Below are positions 17,008 to 24,101 of a DNA stretch of 39,010 nucleotides, one piece after another. Below the pieces are notes generated by a model. That model ran no database searches, was not told the DNA's origin, and saw only the letters and a list, made by a program, of their open reading frames with translations. Position 1 is the stretch's first letter. The number at the start of each line of letters is the position of its first letter. A program made the position numbers and the translations under genes. This DNA comes from Lactiplantibacillus brownii (GTDB lineage Bacteria; Bacillota; Bacilli; Lactobacillales; Lactobacillaceae). The stretch is from positions 1-39,010 of the forward strand of contig NZ_JAVCWF010000006.1 in assembly GCF_031085375.1 (NCBI RefSeq), given 5' to 3'.

Positions 17008-17808
17008 TTATTCTGCCTCCAATCTAGATATTAATTCAGTAGCAACAGCCGTATATGTGCTGTGAGTAGCTTTATCCCAAACAGAACGACTGCTTTCAGT
17101 GATTCCAGTAAGGTCGTATCTCTTTACTCTTTCCATAGCAGTAATGACATTTTCAAATATGTTGTCTTCCCCAAATTCTTCTACGGCCTGTTTAAGAACG
17201 GCATTGTCAATAATTGATTGCCCTTTTGTAAGAACTGGAAGAATACCTGCTACATCTACTTTTGCTCCAAATTCGTCAATTAAATTCGTTTGTAAATAGC
17301 TTAAGAAACTTTTTGCTCCCAGCAATGCTCTTTGCTGAGTTTGTAGCATAACAATGATCCAGTCGCAGCACATAAAAACGTTATCGTTTGTTAAACTCAT
17401 TGTAGGGCTTACATCAAGAAACACAAAGTCGAATTTGCTAGATATATTTGACAAAGAGTTTTTAAGATAGCTGACTTTAGCTTTTTCATCAATGTCTTGT
17501 TTATCAACCCACCGACTGAATAAGTTCATATCAGCAGCAGCTGGTATTAAGTCAAGACCGTTCTTAATGTTAATGATGCCGTCATTTAAGTCTTTTCCGT
17601 TAATTAGTAATGCGAAAAGAGATGGATCAATTGTGATGTTGGAATTTTCGTGACTTTTTGTTTTTATCATTAAATCAGTTAGGTTTGCTTGAGGGTCACA
17701 ATCTACCATAAGCACTTTATATCCCATATTTGATAATTCCCAACTGATTAAGGCTGTAGTAGATGTTTTACCAGTACCACCCTTTTCATTGGCGCAACTA
17801 ATTATCAT
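17008..17808 (-). CDS. parA: ParA-type partition ATPase
   Basis: A 266-residue ParA/Soj/MinD-like ATPase that moves plasmid copies apart before division. The deviant Walker A motif KGGTGKTS (9-16) follows the short N-terminus, and VDCDPQANLT (38-47) and FLDVSPT are the A' and B motifs. The short N-terminus without an HTH domain fits the Ib class, in which regulation falls to the small partner gene downstream. GGAGGAATT precedes the ATG. Repeat arrays just upstream are the likely centromere and operator. Confidence 0.92.
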   Translation of the reverse strand: MIISCANEKGGTGKTSTTALISWELSNMGYKVLMVDCDPQANLTDLMIKTKSHENSNITIDPSLFALLINGKDLNDGIINIKNGLDLIPAAADMNLFSRWVDKQDIDEKAKVSYLKNSLSNISSKFDFVFLDVSPTMSLTNDNVFMCCDWIIVMLQTQQRALLGAKSFLSYLQTNLIDEFGAKVDVAGILPVLTKGQSIIDNAVLKQAVEEFGEDNIFENVITAMERVKRYDLTGITESSRSVWDKATHSTYTAVATELISRLEAE

Positions 17809-17825
17809 TTTTTAAAATTCCTCCA

Positions 17826-18025
17826 TTCGTACACGGTACACGGTGTACTGTGTTATGTGTACAGTGTACCGTACTCAGTACACAATGTACAGGGAAAAAT
17901 CCTTAACCATTGAATGCGGAATGACGGCTTTTTTATGAAATTATTTAAGTGTACAGTACACAGTACCCAATACACGGTGTACAGTGTACAAGATACAGTG
18001 TACAGTGTACGGTGTACTGTACACA
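17826..18025. repeat. Two arrays of GTACAC-type repeats, candidate centromere/iterons
   Basis: Array 1 (about 17826-17893) and array 2 (about 17949-18025) are built from repeated, partly palindromic GTACAC and GTGTAC units, often arranged as TGTACAGTGTAC or GTACACGGTGTAC. A 55-base spacer without repeats separates them. The arrays lie directly upstream of parA, so they are probably the binding site (parS/parC) of the ParA partner, which would also repress the operon. A role as replication iterons is possible. There are no uniform spacers, so it is not CRISPR. Confidence 0.75.
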
Positions 18026-18032
18026 AGAAAAA

Positions 18033-18061
18033 TTGACTAAAGACTTGATAACTGATATAAT
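18033..18061 (+). promoter_or_regulatory. Strong sigma-A promoter beside repeat array
   Basis: TTGACT (18033-18038) and TATAAT (18056-18061) are 17 bases apart. It fires rightward into a stretch with no intact gene for about 540 bases, with hairpins at 18098-18115 (CACCGA and TCGGTG arms), 18280-18310 and 18385-18413. It may drive a regulatory RNA or the leader of a lost replication gene. Confidence 0.65.
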
Positions 18062-18384
18062 GATAACCGTAGTCAAAATAGAACATAAAAAGACACCCAC
18101 CGACGGGAATCGGTGAGCGCCACATAAAAGTCATCTAGTTTAATGACTATTATATCATGGCCGGTGCGATTTTTAAAGCCCTAGGGGACAAGCTGGGGTC
18201 TAAATCCAAGGGGACACGTTTGCCAGGGCGACTTCAATAAGTCTGGCTATACCACAACAAGGTCATCTGTACGGCTGGGTGGTGAATGGTGAGCGCGACC
18301 ATTAACGGCGCGGGTGGTAAAACGAAGCTTCGGCTTGGTGCCACTGATTAGTTGGTGATCGAACAAACATAAATACGTATTGCC

Positions 18385-18413
18385 AACGCCTACTAGGGCG
18401 TTTTTTAGTAGGC
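18385..18413 (+). promoter_or_regulatory. Overlapping terminator and anti-terminator-like hairpins
   Basis: AACGCC (18385-18390) can pair with GGCGTT to form a small terminator followed by TTTTTT (18401-18406). The overlapping GCCTACTA (18388-18395) can instead pair with TAGTAGGC (18406-18413). The two folds exclude each other, which resembles transcriptional attenuators that control plasmid rep genes. No rep gene is intact downstream. Confidence 0.45.
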
Positions 18414-18520
18414 TAAACCGAAAACGTAGGTTTATAATGAGTGGTGGTAGCAATACCGCAATTGTACAGACAAGCGACGGGCGTTAACGACCGACGAACT
18501 AAGGGGAAACTTTTAGTAGT

Positions 18521-18574
18521 AGAATTGTACTCTGGTTCAGTTATTCCAAATAGCTGATTCCAGGGAACAATTCT
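18521..18574. repeat. Long imperfect inverted repeat
   Basis: The arms at 18521-18540 and 18554-18574 pair over about 20 positions (AGAATTGT with ACAATTCT at the base, CTGG with CCAG further in, CAG with CTG at the top) around a 13-base loop. There is no T run after it, so it is not a terminator on this strand. It precedes the ORF at 18605 and may be part of an origin or an RNA structure. Confidence 0.5.
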
Positions 18575-18604
18575 GCGCTCAAAACGTCACTCCCTCTAAA
18601 CTGA

Positions 18605-18937
18605 ATGGAAAACCGTAACCCGTCAAGTCAAATTCCAAAGAAAAAAAGAAAGTTGGTGGAATTGTTGGAATGTAAGGATTACATTGTTCCATTGAATCCA
18701 GATGTGATCGTTAAGAAGACAATCTATCGGAGTTCTGCAAGAATTACTGATCGGCAAAGGAACCAAGTGAAGAGAGTTTTGCGTAGTCAAGGGTATCAGG
18801 GAAGAATTAGTAGTATTCGATACACTCGGGTAAATTACAAGTATTCATTTAAAGTATTCGTGAAGTATCAGGGGAGTGTCGGTAAGTTTTTGGTTAATAC
18901 AAAGAATGAGACAGTTGAATTCAAGGGAATGGCCTAG
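18605..18937 (+). CDS. Small basic hypothetical protein
   Basis: I do not recognise this 110-residue protein. It is rich in Lys and Arg (PKKKRK near residue 11, RQRNQVKRVLRSQGYQGR in the middle), has no signal peptide or membrane segment, and its last part looks like beta strands (YKYSFKVFVKYQGSVGKFLVNT). It could bind nucleic acid. There is no good ribosome binding site before the ATG, which lowers confidence. It lies between replication-control-like hairpins and a terminator at 19114-19150. Confidence 0.4.
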   Translation: MENRNPSSQIPKKKRKLVELLECKDYIVPLNPDVIVKKTIYRSSARITDRQRNQVKRVLRSQGYQGRISSIRYTRVNYKYSFKVFVKYQGSVGKFLVNTKNETVEFKGMA

Positions 18938-19113
18938 ACGTAATTTCAGTGAATTTCACAAAGTATATTTACCGATAAATCAGGGATTGAATAGCTATAC
19001 CAATTGGTTATCAGAAATTTTCACAAAGGTAAAATAACGGATCGTTGTTTTATCAGGGTGAATGGTGGTTACTTGGGATAAGCCGCCTTATGTGAAGTAG
19101 AAATTGGTATACT

Positions 19114-19150
19114 AAAAAAGGCTCCCGGTTTAACACTGGAGGCCTTTTTT
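19114..19150. terminator. Bidirectional intrinsic terminator
   Basis: AAAAAAGGCTCC (19114-19125) pairs with GGAGGCCTTTTTT (19138-19150), with one bulged G. Both outer sides give T runs. Apart from this hairpin I see nothing definite in 18938-19256. Confidence 0.75.
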
Positions 19151-19256
19151 CTAGGTTACATATTTTGAGGATGAATGTTTTTATCTTCGTAGCTTTTACT
19201 TGGGGGCTGTAACATGATGAATACTGCTTAGTTTTTGGTGCCGTACCCCGCAATAG

Positions 19257-19565
19257 ATGCGTCGCTTCGTTGGTATTATCTTAAATGCTAAGTACCGAGT
19301 TGAGAAGGATCATAAAAATATTGGCGTCATAATCCCACTGGACGACGAAGAACTTAAATTTTTAATGACTAAAGCCTTGAGACGTTACTTTAACGCCCTA
19401 AGAAGCAATGAGAAGCACATCAAGAACGTGGAAAACTACCTGTACGGCACCATGCAAAATCTATTTGGTGTTTGGTGGAATAAACAAGCGGCTAGAGAAT
19501 ACGCGGCCAAACACCCCGAAGAAGAAAAGCCGGCCGACAACGACAACAGTGGGTTGTACTACTAG
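19257..19565 (+). pseudogene. Probable C-terminal remnant of a plasmid protein (possibly Rep)
   Basis: The 102 residues have no ribosome binding site, and an in-frame TAG stands directly before the ATG. The part from EELKFLMTKALRRYFNALRSNEKHIKNVENYLYGTMQNLFGVWWNKQA to the acidic tail looks like the end of a larger protein: a helical segment ending in NYLYGTMQNLFGVWW, then charged residues. C-termini of this style occur in lactobacillus plasmid replication initiators, and the position between partition and toxin-antitoxin genes fits, but I cannot prove the family. If right, the original replicon's rep gene has been deleted. Confidence 0.4.
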
Positions 19566-19753
19566 TCCTAAAAGGCTGCAAAATCCTTTCTAAACGGTTT
19601 TGAGACTTACTCACCCTTTATGCTTAAGCTATATTTAACTGGCTTAAACAGAAGAACAGGGGCTTTTAAATAAGTGTCAGAGATAACTAGCTCAAAAGTT
19701 CAGCCTTTAGATCAATGCCAACCTCAAGTGGTCTGAGGCCAGGGCTTTATCTA

Positions 19754-19782
19754 TTGATAAGGTACTCAAAAGGTAGTATAAT
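19754..19782 (+). promoter_or_regulatory. Promoter of the RelB-PemK operon
   Basis: TTGATA (19754-19759) and TATAAT (19777-19782) are 17 bases apart, about 30 bases upstream of the antitoxin start. Such operons are usually autoregulated by the antitoxin-toxin complex. Confidence 0.75.
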
Positions 19783-19814
19783 GGTAGTAGTAAAAGAAAG
19801 GAGATGAGACAATC

Positions 19815-20096
19815 ATGGCAGTTAAGGAAAAGAAACGGGTCCAAGTCAAGATTGATAAAGATTTGGCCGATGATACCGAAGCAGTTTTAAGCGAATTGGG
19901 CTTAAATCCAACCACGGCCATTAACATGTTTTACAAGCGGATTGTTGCTAATGGTGCTTTACCTTTTAATGTGTCTTTAAGCGAAGAAGAAAGAGCTAAT
20001 TTACGCTTTTTAAAGGCGACCGAAGGGACACCAGTCACCGAGTTCAAAGACGCTAAAGAGGTCGCTGATTGGCTCAACGATCCAGATGAGGACTAA
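19815..20096 (+). CDS. RelB/DinJ-family antitoxin
   Basis: A 93-residue antitoxin. The N-terminal ribbon-helix-helix (KKRVQVKIDKDLADDTEAVLSELGLNPTTAINMFYKRIVANGALPF) is typical of RelB/DinJ, and the acidic C-terminus (FKDAKEVADWLNDPDED) would wrap the toxin. GGAGATGAG precedes the ATG. Its end overlaps the toxin gene by 11 bases, the usual tight coupling. It is paired here with a PemK-like toxin rather than RelE/YafQ. Confidence 0.9.
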   Translation: MAVKEKKRVQVKIDKDLADDTEAVLSELGLNPTTAINMFYKRIVANGALPFNVSLSEEERANLRFLKATEGTPVTEFKDAKEVADWLNDPDED

Positions 20097-20592
20097 TGAC
20101 TTAGTCAGCCTATACGTTAGTTTTGTAGAAACTAACGGTGGCAAGTCTCGACCAGTTTTAATTCGTCGGGTATCAGGACAGACGGTCGAGGCTTTTAAAA
20201 TTACTAGTCAGTATGAAAAGAAGTCGGCTTATATCAAGCAACAATATTATCCGATTCAAGATTGGCAATCCGCTGGGTTGAAGAAACCTTCCTGGGTCGA
20301 TCTTGGTAATATTTATCGCTTTCCCAAAGCCGGTTTAAACTTTAAAGAAATCGGTCATTTAAGTAAGCTAGATCAAAATAAAATTTCAGATTTTACGCTT
20401 GACCTAAAATCAAAAAGAAGAGGTAAGGGTCAAAAGATAATTCAACAGCGATCAAGTAAAAGGAAGCACAAAGAAAGTAAAGCAGAGCTTACACAAAGAA
20501 TTCAAAAACAGTTAAAAGACTTTGCTAAATACAATCCAGAAATTAAGCCAAAAAACAATCCTGAAAATAAAAACGATCGGCCTAGTTATTAG
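20086..20592 (+). CDS. PemK/MazF-like toxin with basic C-terminal extension
   Basis: The first 115 or so residues resemble PemK/MazF-type endoribonucleases of lactobacillus plasmids (NDLVSLYVSFVETNGGKSRPVLI with the conserved GGKSRPVLI loop, EAFKITSQYEKKS, then KKPSWVDLGNIYRFPKAGLNFKEIGHLS). They would cleave mRNA when the antitoxin is lost. Residues from about 116 to 168 form an unusual Lys/Arg-rich tail (KSKRRGKGQKIIQQRSSKRKHKESK) of a kind absent from standard PemK. The start overlaps the antitoxin gene, so translation is coupled. The terminator stem overlaps the stop codon. Confidence 0.78.
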   Translation: MRTNDLVSLYVSFVETNGGKSRPVLIRRVSGQTVEAFKITSQYEKKSAYIKQQYYPIQDWQSAGLKKPSWVDLGNIYRFPKAGLNFKEIGHLSKLDQNKISDFTLDLKSKRRGKGQKIIQQRSSKRKHKESKAELTQRIQKQLKDFAKYNPEIKPKNNPENKNDRPSY

Positions 20593-20606
20593 GTTGATCG
20601 TTTTTT
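20567..20606. terminator. Bidirectional terminator overlapping two stop codons
   Basis: AAAAACGATC (20569-20578) pairs with GATCGTTTTTT (20596-20606), and the inner bases GGCCTA and TAGGTT extend the stem. The stem contains the toxin stop and the stop of the convergent gene at 20582-20860, whose coding ends overlap by 11 bases. Confidence 0.88.
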
Positions 20607-20860
20607 AATTTATCCGGTTTATGGGCGTTAACATAGTCAGCAAATATTTTTAAAAGTTCTTCGGTTTGTTCGACTGATAAGTTATCAGCCTGAAAGTATT
20701 TTTCGATTAAGGCTCCTTTTTGAATTAGTCGACGAGAGCGGGCCTTGCGTGCTTGGCGGTTTTCATAGTATTTAGATTGCCGTAATTTAAAATCTTCTCG
20801 TTCAATTTTTTGATTTAAACGTGCTTGTTGTTTAACTAATTTTTCATATTGATTAGGCAT
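20582..20860 (-). CDS. Small helical protein, probable mobilization accessory
   Basis: This 92-residue protein is almost wholly helical and charged (YEKLVKQQARLNQKIEREDFKLRQSKYYENRQARKARSRR), then LIQKGALIEKYFQADNLSVEQTEELLKIFADYV. It resembles small MobC or TraC-like accessory proteins often encoded beside MobA/MobL relaxase genes. It lies 22 bases after a gene for a similar shorter protein, in an operon diverging from the relaxase gene across oriT. A role in the relaxosome is inferred from location. GGGGA precedes the ATG. Confidence 0.65.
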   Translation of the reverse strand: MPNQYEKLVKQQARLNQKIEREDFKLRQSKYYENRQARKARSRRLIQKGALIEKYFQADNLSVEQTEELLKIFADYVNAHKPDKLKNDQPNN

Positions 20861-20882
20861 GGAATTTCCCCATCTCGTATGG

Positions 20883-21092
20883 CTAATGATCTACGGACTT
20901 TACCTTTAAAAATTCAGAAAATTGCTTGGCTAAAAGCTTAATCTGATCGTTAGACAAATTAGCATAATCTAAATTGGCTTGACTGATGATTTGTTTACCT
21001 AGCCGTTGTTCAATCTTATTTTTTTCAGCTTTAATCTTTTGATTAAGGGCTTTTAATTTAGCTTCTTGTTTTTCTAAGTTACTTTGAGACAT
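20883..21092 (-). CDS. Small coiled-coil protein, probable mobilization accessory
   Basis: A 69-residue protein: a coiled-coil N-terminal half (NLEKQEAKLKALNQKIKAEKNKIEQRLG) and a C-terminal half LSNDQIKLLAKQFSEFLK that echoes the LSVEQTEELLKIFADYV of its downstream neighbour, suggesting that the two are related. The ATG at 21092 is chosen for GGAGGGATC just upstream. Its function is not known; the position next to oriT suggests a relaxosome accessory or a regulator. Confidence 0.65.
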   Translation of the reverse strand: MSQSNLEKQEAKLKALNQKIKAEKNKIEQRLGKQIISQANLDYANLSNDQIKLLAKQFSEFLKVKSVDH

Positions 21093-21239
21093 AACGATCC
21101 CTCCAATCATATTAGAAATAATCACCGAAACTATATCATATAGGAAACGTTAAGTCAAAGGATAAAAGTTGAAATAGCGAAGCGGAAGGCATACACTAGA
21201 AGTAAATTTAGGAGAATCAGCAGTCCGAGTGAAACGAGG

Positions 21240-21275
21240 TCAATGCGCACTTACACGTCATCTTTGATGACGTTG
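21240..21275 (-). other. oriT: Origin of transfer (oriT), MobQ/RSF1010-type
   Basis: Read on the minus strand, a perfect 8-bp inverted repeat ACGTCATC-AAA-GATGACGT (21273-21255) is followed at once by GTAAGTGCGCAT (21254-21243). The order, inverted repeat then YAAGTGCGC core, matches the known nic region of RSF1010-type oriTs. The sequence lies between the relaxase gene and the divergent accessory genes, the usual place. Cleavage would be expected within or just after the GCGC. A second hairpin, GTCGCC-GTT-GGCGAC (21306-21320), lies nearer the relaxase start. Confidence 0.8.
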
Positions 21276-21363
21276 TGCTAAACCCATTAAAACTTGTATT
21301 AGAAGTCGCCGTTGGCGACAACAAAATCAAACCCATAAACCCTAAAAGAAAGGAGACAACAGC

Positions 21364-23424
21364 ATGGCAATTTTTCATATGAGTTTTCAAAATATAAGCG
21401 CAGGAAAAATGCGTAGTGCGGTTGCCAGTGCCGCTTATCGAAGTGGTGAAAAGCTATTTGATGATAAGGAAGGTCGCCACTATTTTTATGCCCGCTCGGT
21501 TATGCCAGAAAGCTTTATTTTGACGCCAAAAAATGCACCAGAATGGGCCAGTGATCGAGAGCAGTTGTGGAATGAAGTTGAAAAGAAAGATCGTAAATCA
21601 AACTCACGGTATGCAAAAGAGTTTAACGTGGCTTTACCGGTAGAATTAAGTGAATCCGAACAGAAAGAATTACTGACAAAATATGTGCAAGAAAATTTTG
21701 TTGATGAGGGCATGGTAGCCGACGTGGCAATTCATCGCGACCACCCAGATAATCCGCACGCTCATGTGATGTTAACCAATCGCCCATTTAACCCCGATGG
21801 TACTTGGGGACAGAAAACAAAAACCGAATACATTTTAGATAGTCATGGTAATAAAACTAAGACCCCTGCAGGGAATGTAAGAAACCGAAAAATTTGGTTG
21901 GTTGATTGGGATAAAAAAGAAAAAATAACTGAATGGCGGCACAATTGGGCGTTGAGTGTTAATCAAGTTTTAGAGCAAAAAAATATTCCCGATCGGATCA
22001 GCGAAAAATCCTTTGAAAATCAAGGAATAGATGAAGTTCCAACTCAACATGAGGGAATCAATAGTAAGCGGCATGAAAGAAAAGAATTTAATCAACAAGT
22101 TAAGGACTATCGCAAGGCCAAAGCCAGTTATAAAAATAACCAAGAAAAAGCAATCAATAGAGGTCATTTAGATAGCCTAAGTAAACACTTCTCGTTTAAT
22201 GAAAAACGGGTAGTTAAAGAGCTAAGCCATGAACTGAAAACTTATATCAGTTTGGAGAACTTAGATGATAAGCGGCGCATGCTATTTAATTGGAAAAACA
22301 GTACCTTAATTAAACATGCGGTTGGTGAAGATGTGACTAAACAATTATTGACAATTAACCAACAAGAAAGCTCACTCAAAAAAGCAGATGAACTCTTAAA
22401 TAAAGTGGTTGATCGCACGACTAAAAAACTTTATCCAGAGCTTAATTTTGAACAGACCACGCAAGCTGAAAGACGAGAATTAATTAAGGAAACCAATAGC
22501 GAACAAACAGTTTTCAAGGGTAGTGAATTAAACGAACGTTTAATGAACATTCGTGATGATTTGTTGACACAACAATTATTGACCTTTACCAAACGGCCAT
22601 ACGTTGGCTGGAAGTTATTAATGCAACAGGAAAAGGAAGTCAAAATCGAACTGAAATATACGCTGATGATTCATGACGATAACTTAGAAAGTCTAGAACA
22701 CGTCGATCAAGGGTTACTAGAGAAATATTCACCAATCGAACAGCAAAAGATTACTCGCGCAGTCAAAGATTTGCGAACAATCATGGCTGTTAAGCAAGTT
22801 ATTCAAACGCAATACCATGAAGTATTGAAAAGGGCCTTTCCCAAAGGCGATTTAGATGGATTGCCATTGACTAAACAGGAACAGGCTTATACAGCCGTGA
22901 TGTACTATGATCCAACTTTAAAGCCATTAAAAGTCGAAACAATGGAACAATGGCAATCAAATCCACCACAGGTTTTCAGTACCCAAGAACATCAATTAGG
23001 GTTAGCTTATTTGTCGGGACAGCTTAGCTTAGATCAGTTAGAAAATCATCACTTACAACGGGTTTTAAAGCATGATGGCACTAAACAACTCTTTTTTGGC
23101 GAATGCAAAGTCGATCCGACGATTAAGAACAGTCAGATCGAGAAAATTCAAAAACAGTTAAAAGGGCAACAAGCCAAGGACGACCAGTACAGAAAAGCAA
23201 ATATCGGACATTATCAACCACTGAACTACAAGCCAGTTAGTCCAGACTATTACTTAAAGACGGCCTTTAGTAACGCAATCATGACCGCCTTATATGCCCG
23301 TGATGAAGATTACGAACGGCAAAAACAGGCGCAAGGTTTAAAGGAGACTGAGTGGGAAATGACGAAAAAGCAACGGCAACACCAAACCCGGAACCGGCAT
23401 GAAGATGGGGGTATGCACTTGTAA
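21364..23424 (+). CDS. mobA: MobA/MobL-family relaxase (MobQ)
   Basis: The 686-residue relaxase nicks oriT and stays bound to the 5' end during conjugal mobilization. The N-terminal domain has the expected features: Tyr25 in AAYRSGEKL as the likely nucleophile, and the metal-binding triad His124, His132 and His134 in [17 protein letters not shown]. The family domain covers roughly 1-220. The rest is helical and charged, with no clear primase or helicase motif visible. GAAAGGAG precedes the ATG. The gene is intact, so the element is probably mobilizable in trans, but no type IV secretion gene is in the window. The convergent HD-domain gene ends 14 bases beyond its stop. Confidence 0.93.
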   Translation: MAIFHMSFQNISAGKMRSAVASAAYRSGEKLFDDKEGRHYFYARSVMPESFILTPKNAPEWASDREQLWNEVEKKDRKSNSRYAKEFNVALPVELSESEQKELLTKYVQENFVDEGMVADVAIHRDHPDNPHAHVMLTNRPFNPDGTWGQKTKTEYILDSHGNKTKTPAGNVRNRKIWLVDWDKKEKITEWRHNWALSVNQVLEQKNIPDRISEKSFENQGIDEVPTQHEGINSKRHERKEFNQQVKDYRKAKASYKNNQEKAINRGHLDSLSKHFSFNEKRVVKELSHELKTYISLENLDDKRRMLFNWKNSTLIKHAVGEDVTKQLLTINQQESSLKKADELLNKVVDRTTKKLYPELNFEQTTQAERRELIKETNSEQTVFKGSELNERLMNIRDDLLTQQLLTFTKRPYVGWKLLMQQEKEVKIELKYTLMIHDDNLESLEHVDQGLLEKYSPIEQQKITRAVKDLRTIMAVKQVIQTQYHEVLKRAFPKGDLDGLPLTKQEQAYTAVMYYDPTLKPLKVETMEQWQSNPPQVFSTQEHQLGLAYLSGQLSLDQLENHHLQRVLKHDGTKQLFFGECKVDPTIKNSQIEKIQKQLKGQQAKDDQYRKANIGHYQPLNYKPVSPDYYLKTAFSNAIMTALYARDEDYERQKQAQGLKETEWEMTKKQRQHQTRNRHEDGGMHL

Positions 23425-23438
23425 TCAAAATGTACTCA

Positions 23439-24101
23439 TTATGTCTCATCTTTTACACCTGTTTCCATTTGGAATTCAGATAAGAAATCACGCATATACT
23501 TTGTTCGACGACTGGCTTCTTGCTTTCCCGTTCTGGTATTCATTGAACTTGCTAATTTCAGTAGCTTTTCATAAAAGTGATTGATGGTTGTACTTTTGTG
23601 ATGGCGATAATCATCGTGTGTTTTGATTTCCTTCACTGATATTTTGGGATCGTATATTTCCTGTCCAGCGTGCCCGCCGTAAGCAAATGCACGTGCTATG
23701 CCGATTGCACCTAGTGCATCAAGTCTATCAGCGTCCTGAACACATTTACCTTCGTTAGAAAGCTGGTAATGGTGTTCAATGTTGTCAGAATATGACATAT
23801 GTTGGATAATATCTAAAATGTCTTCTCTAGCCGGAGTTGCAATATTCTCATGGCTAAGTATAATTCGTACTTCTCTCAGTCTATTCTTTTTATCTGCAGT
23901 GACTTTTTCGTCTATGGTGTCATGCAAATAGCTAGCTGCTTTCACAACATACAGACCAATATCAGTTTCATCTTTTTTAAAATCTTCTGTATATATTTTC
24001 TGAGCTAACTTAGCCACTCTTTGGGCATGAAGAAAATCATGCCCAGTTGGATCAAAGGCCATATTTTCTTTAGAAAATGATTTTATATCATCTAAACTCA
24101 T
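23439..24101 (-). CDS. HD-domain metal-dependent phosphohydrolase (YedJ-like)
   Basis: A 220-residue HD hydrolase. GHDFLHAQRVAKLA (20-33) carries the first metal-binding His, ASYLHDTIDE (57-66) the His-Asp pair, and VQDADRLDALGAIGIARAF (121-139) the distal Asp. The QDADRLDALGAIG signature matches the YedJ/PgpH-like group whose substrates are not established; HD enzymes commonly cleave nucleotides. The ATG overlaps the stop of the upstream MFS gene (TAATG), so the two are translationally coupled and probably act in one process. There is no signal peptide. The link between export and nucleotide hydrolysis is unexplained. Confidence 0.85.
   Translation of the reverse strand: MSLDDIKSFSKENMAFDPTGHDFLHAQRVAKLAQKIYTEDFKKDETDIGLYVVKAASYLHDTIDEKVTADKKNRLREVRIILSHENIATPAREDILDIIQHMSYSDNIEHHYQLSNEGKCVQDADRLDALGAIGIARAFAYGGHAGQEIYDPKISVKEIKTHDDYRHHKSTTINHFYEKLLKLASSMNTRTGKQEASRRTKYMRDFLSEFQMETGVKDET

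Noticed and set aside
17826..18134. Open frame on the minus strand through the GTACAC repeats, and a possible CRISPR array
   Set aside because: The translation is only repeated YTV-type words made by the repeats, there is no ribosome binding site, and repeats differ in length and spacing without unique spacers, so it is neither gene nor CRISPR.
18247..18453. Minus-strand 68-residue open frame in the hairpin region
   Set aside because: No ribosome binding site or recognisable motif; it spans the terminator-like hairpins of the plus strand.
19053..19253. Minus-strand 66-residue open frame
   Set aside because: It crosses the bidirectional terminator at 19114-19150 and has low-complexity content typical of chance frames.
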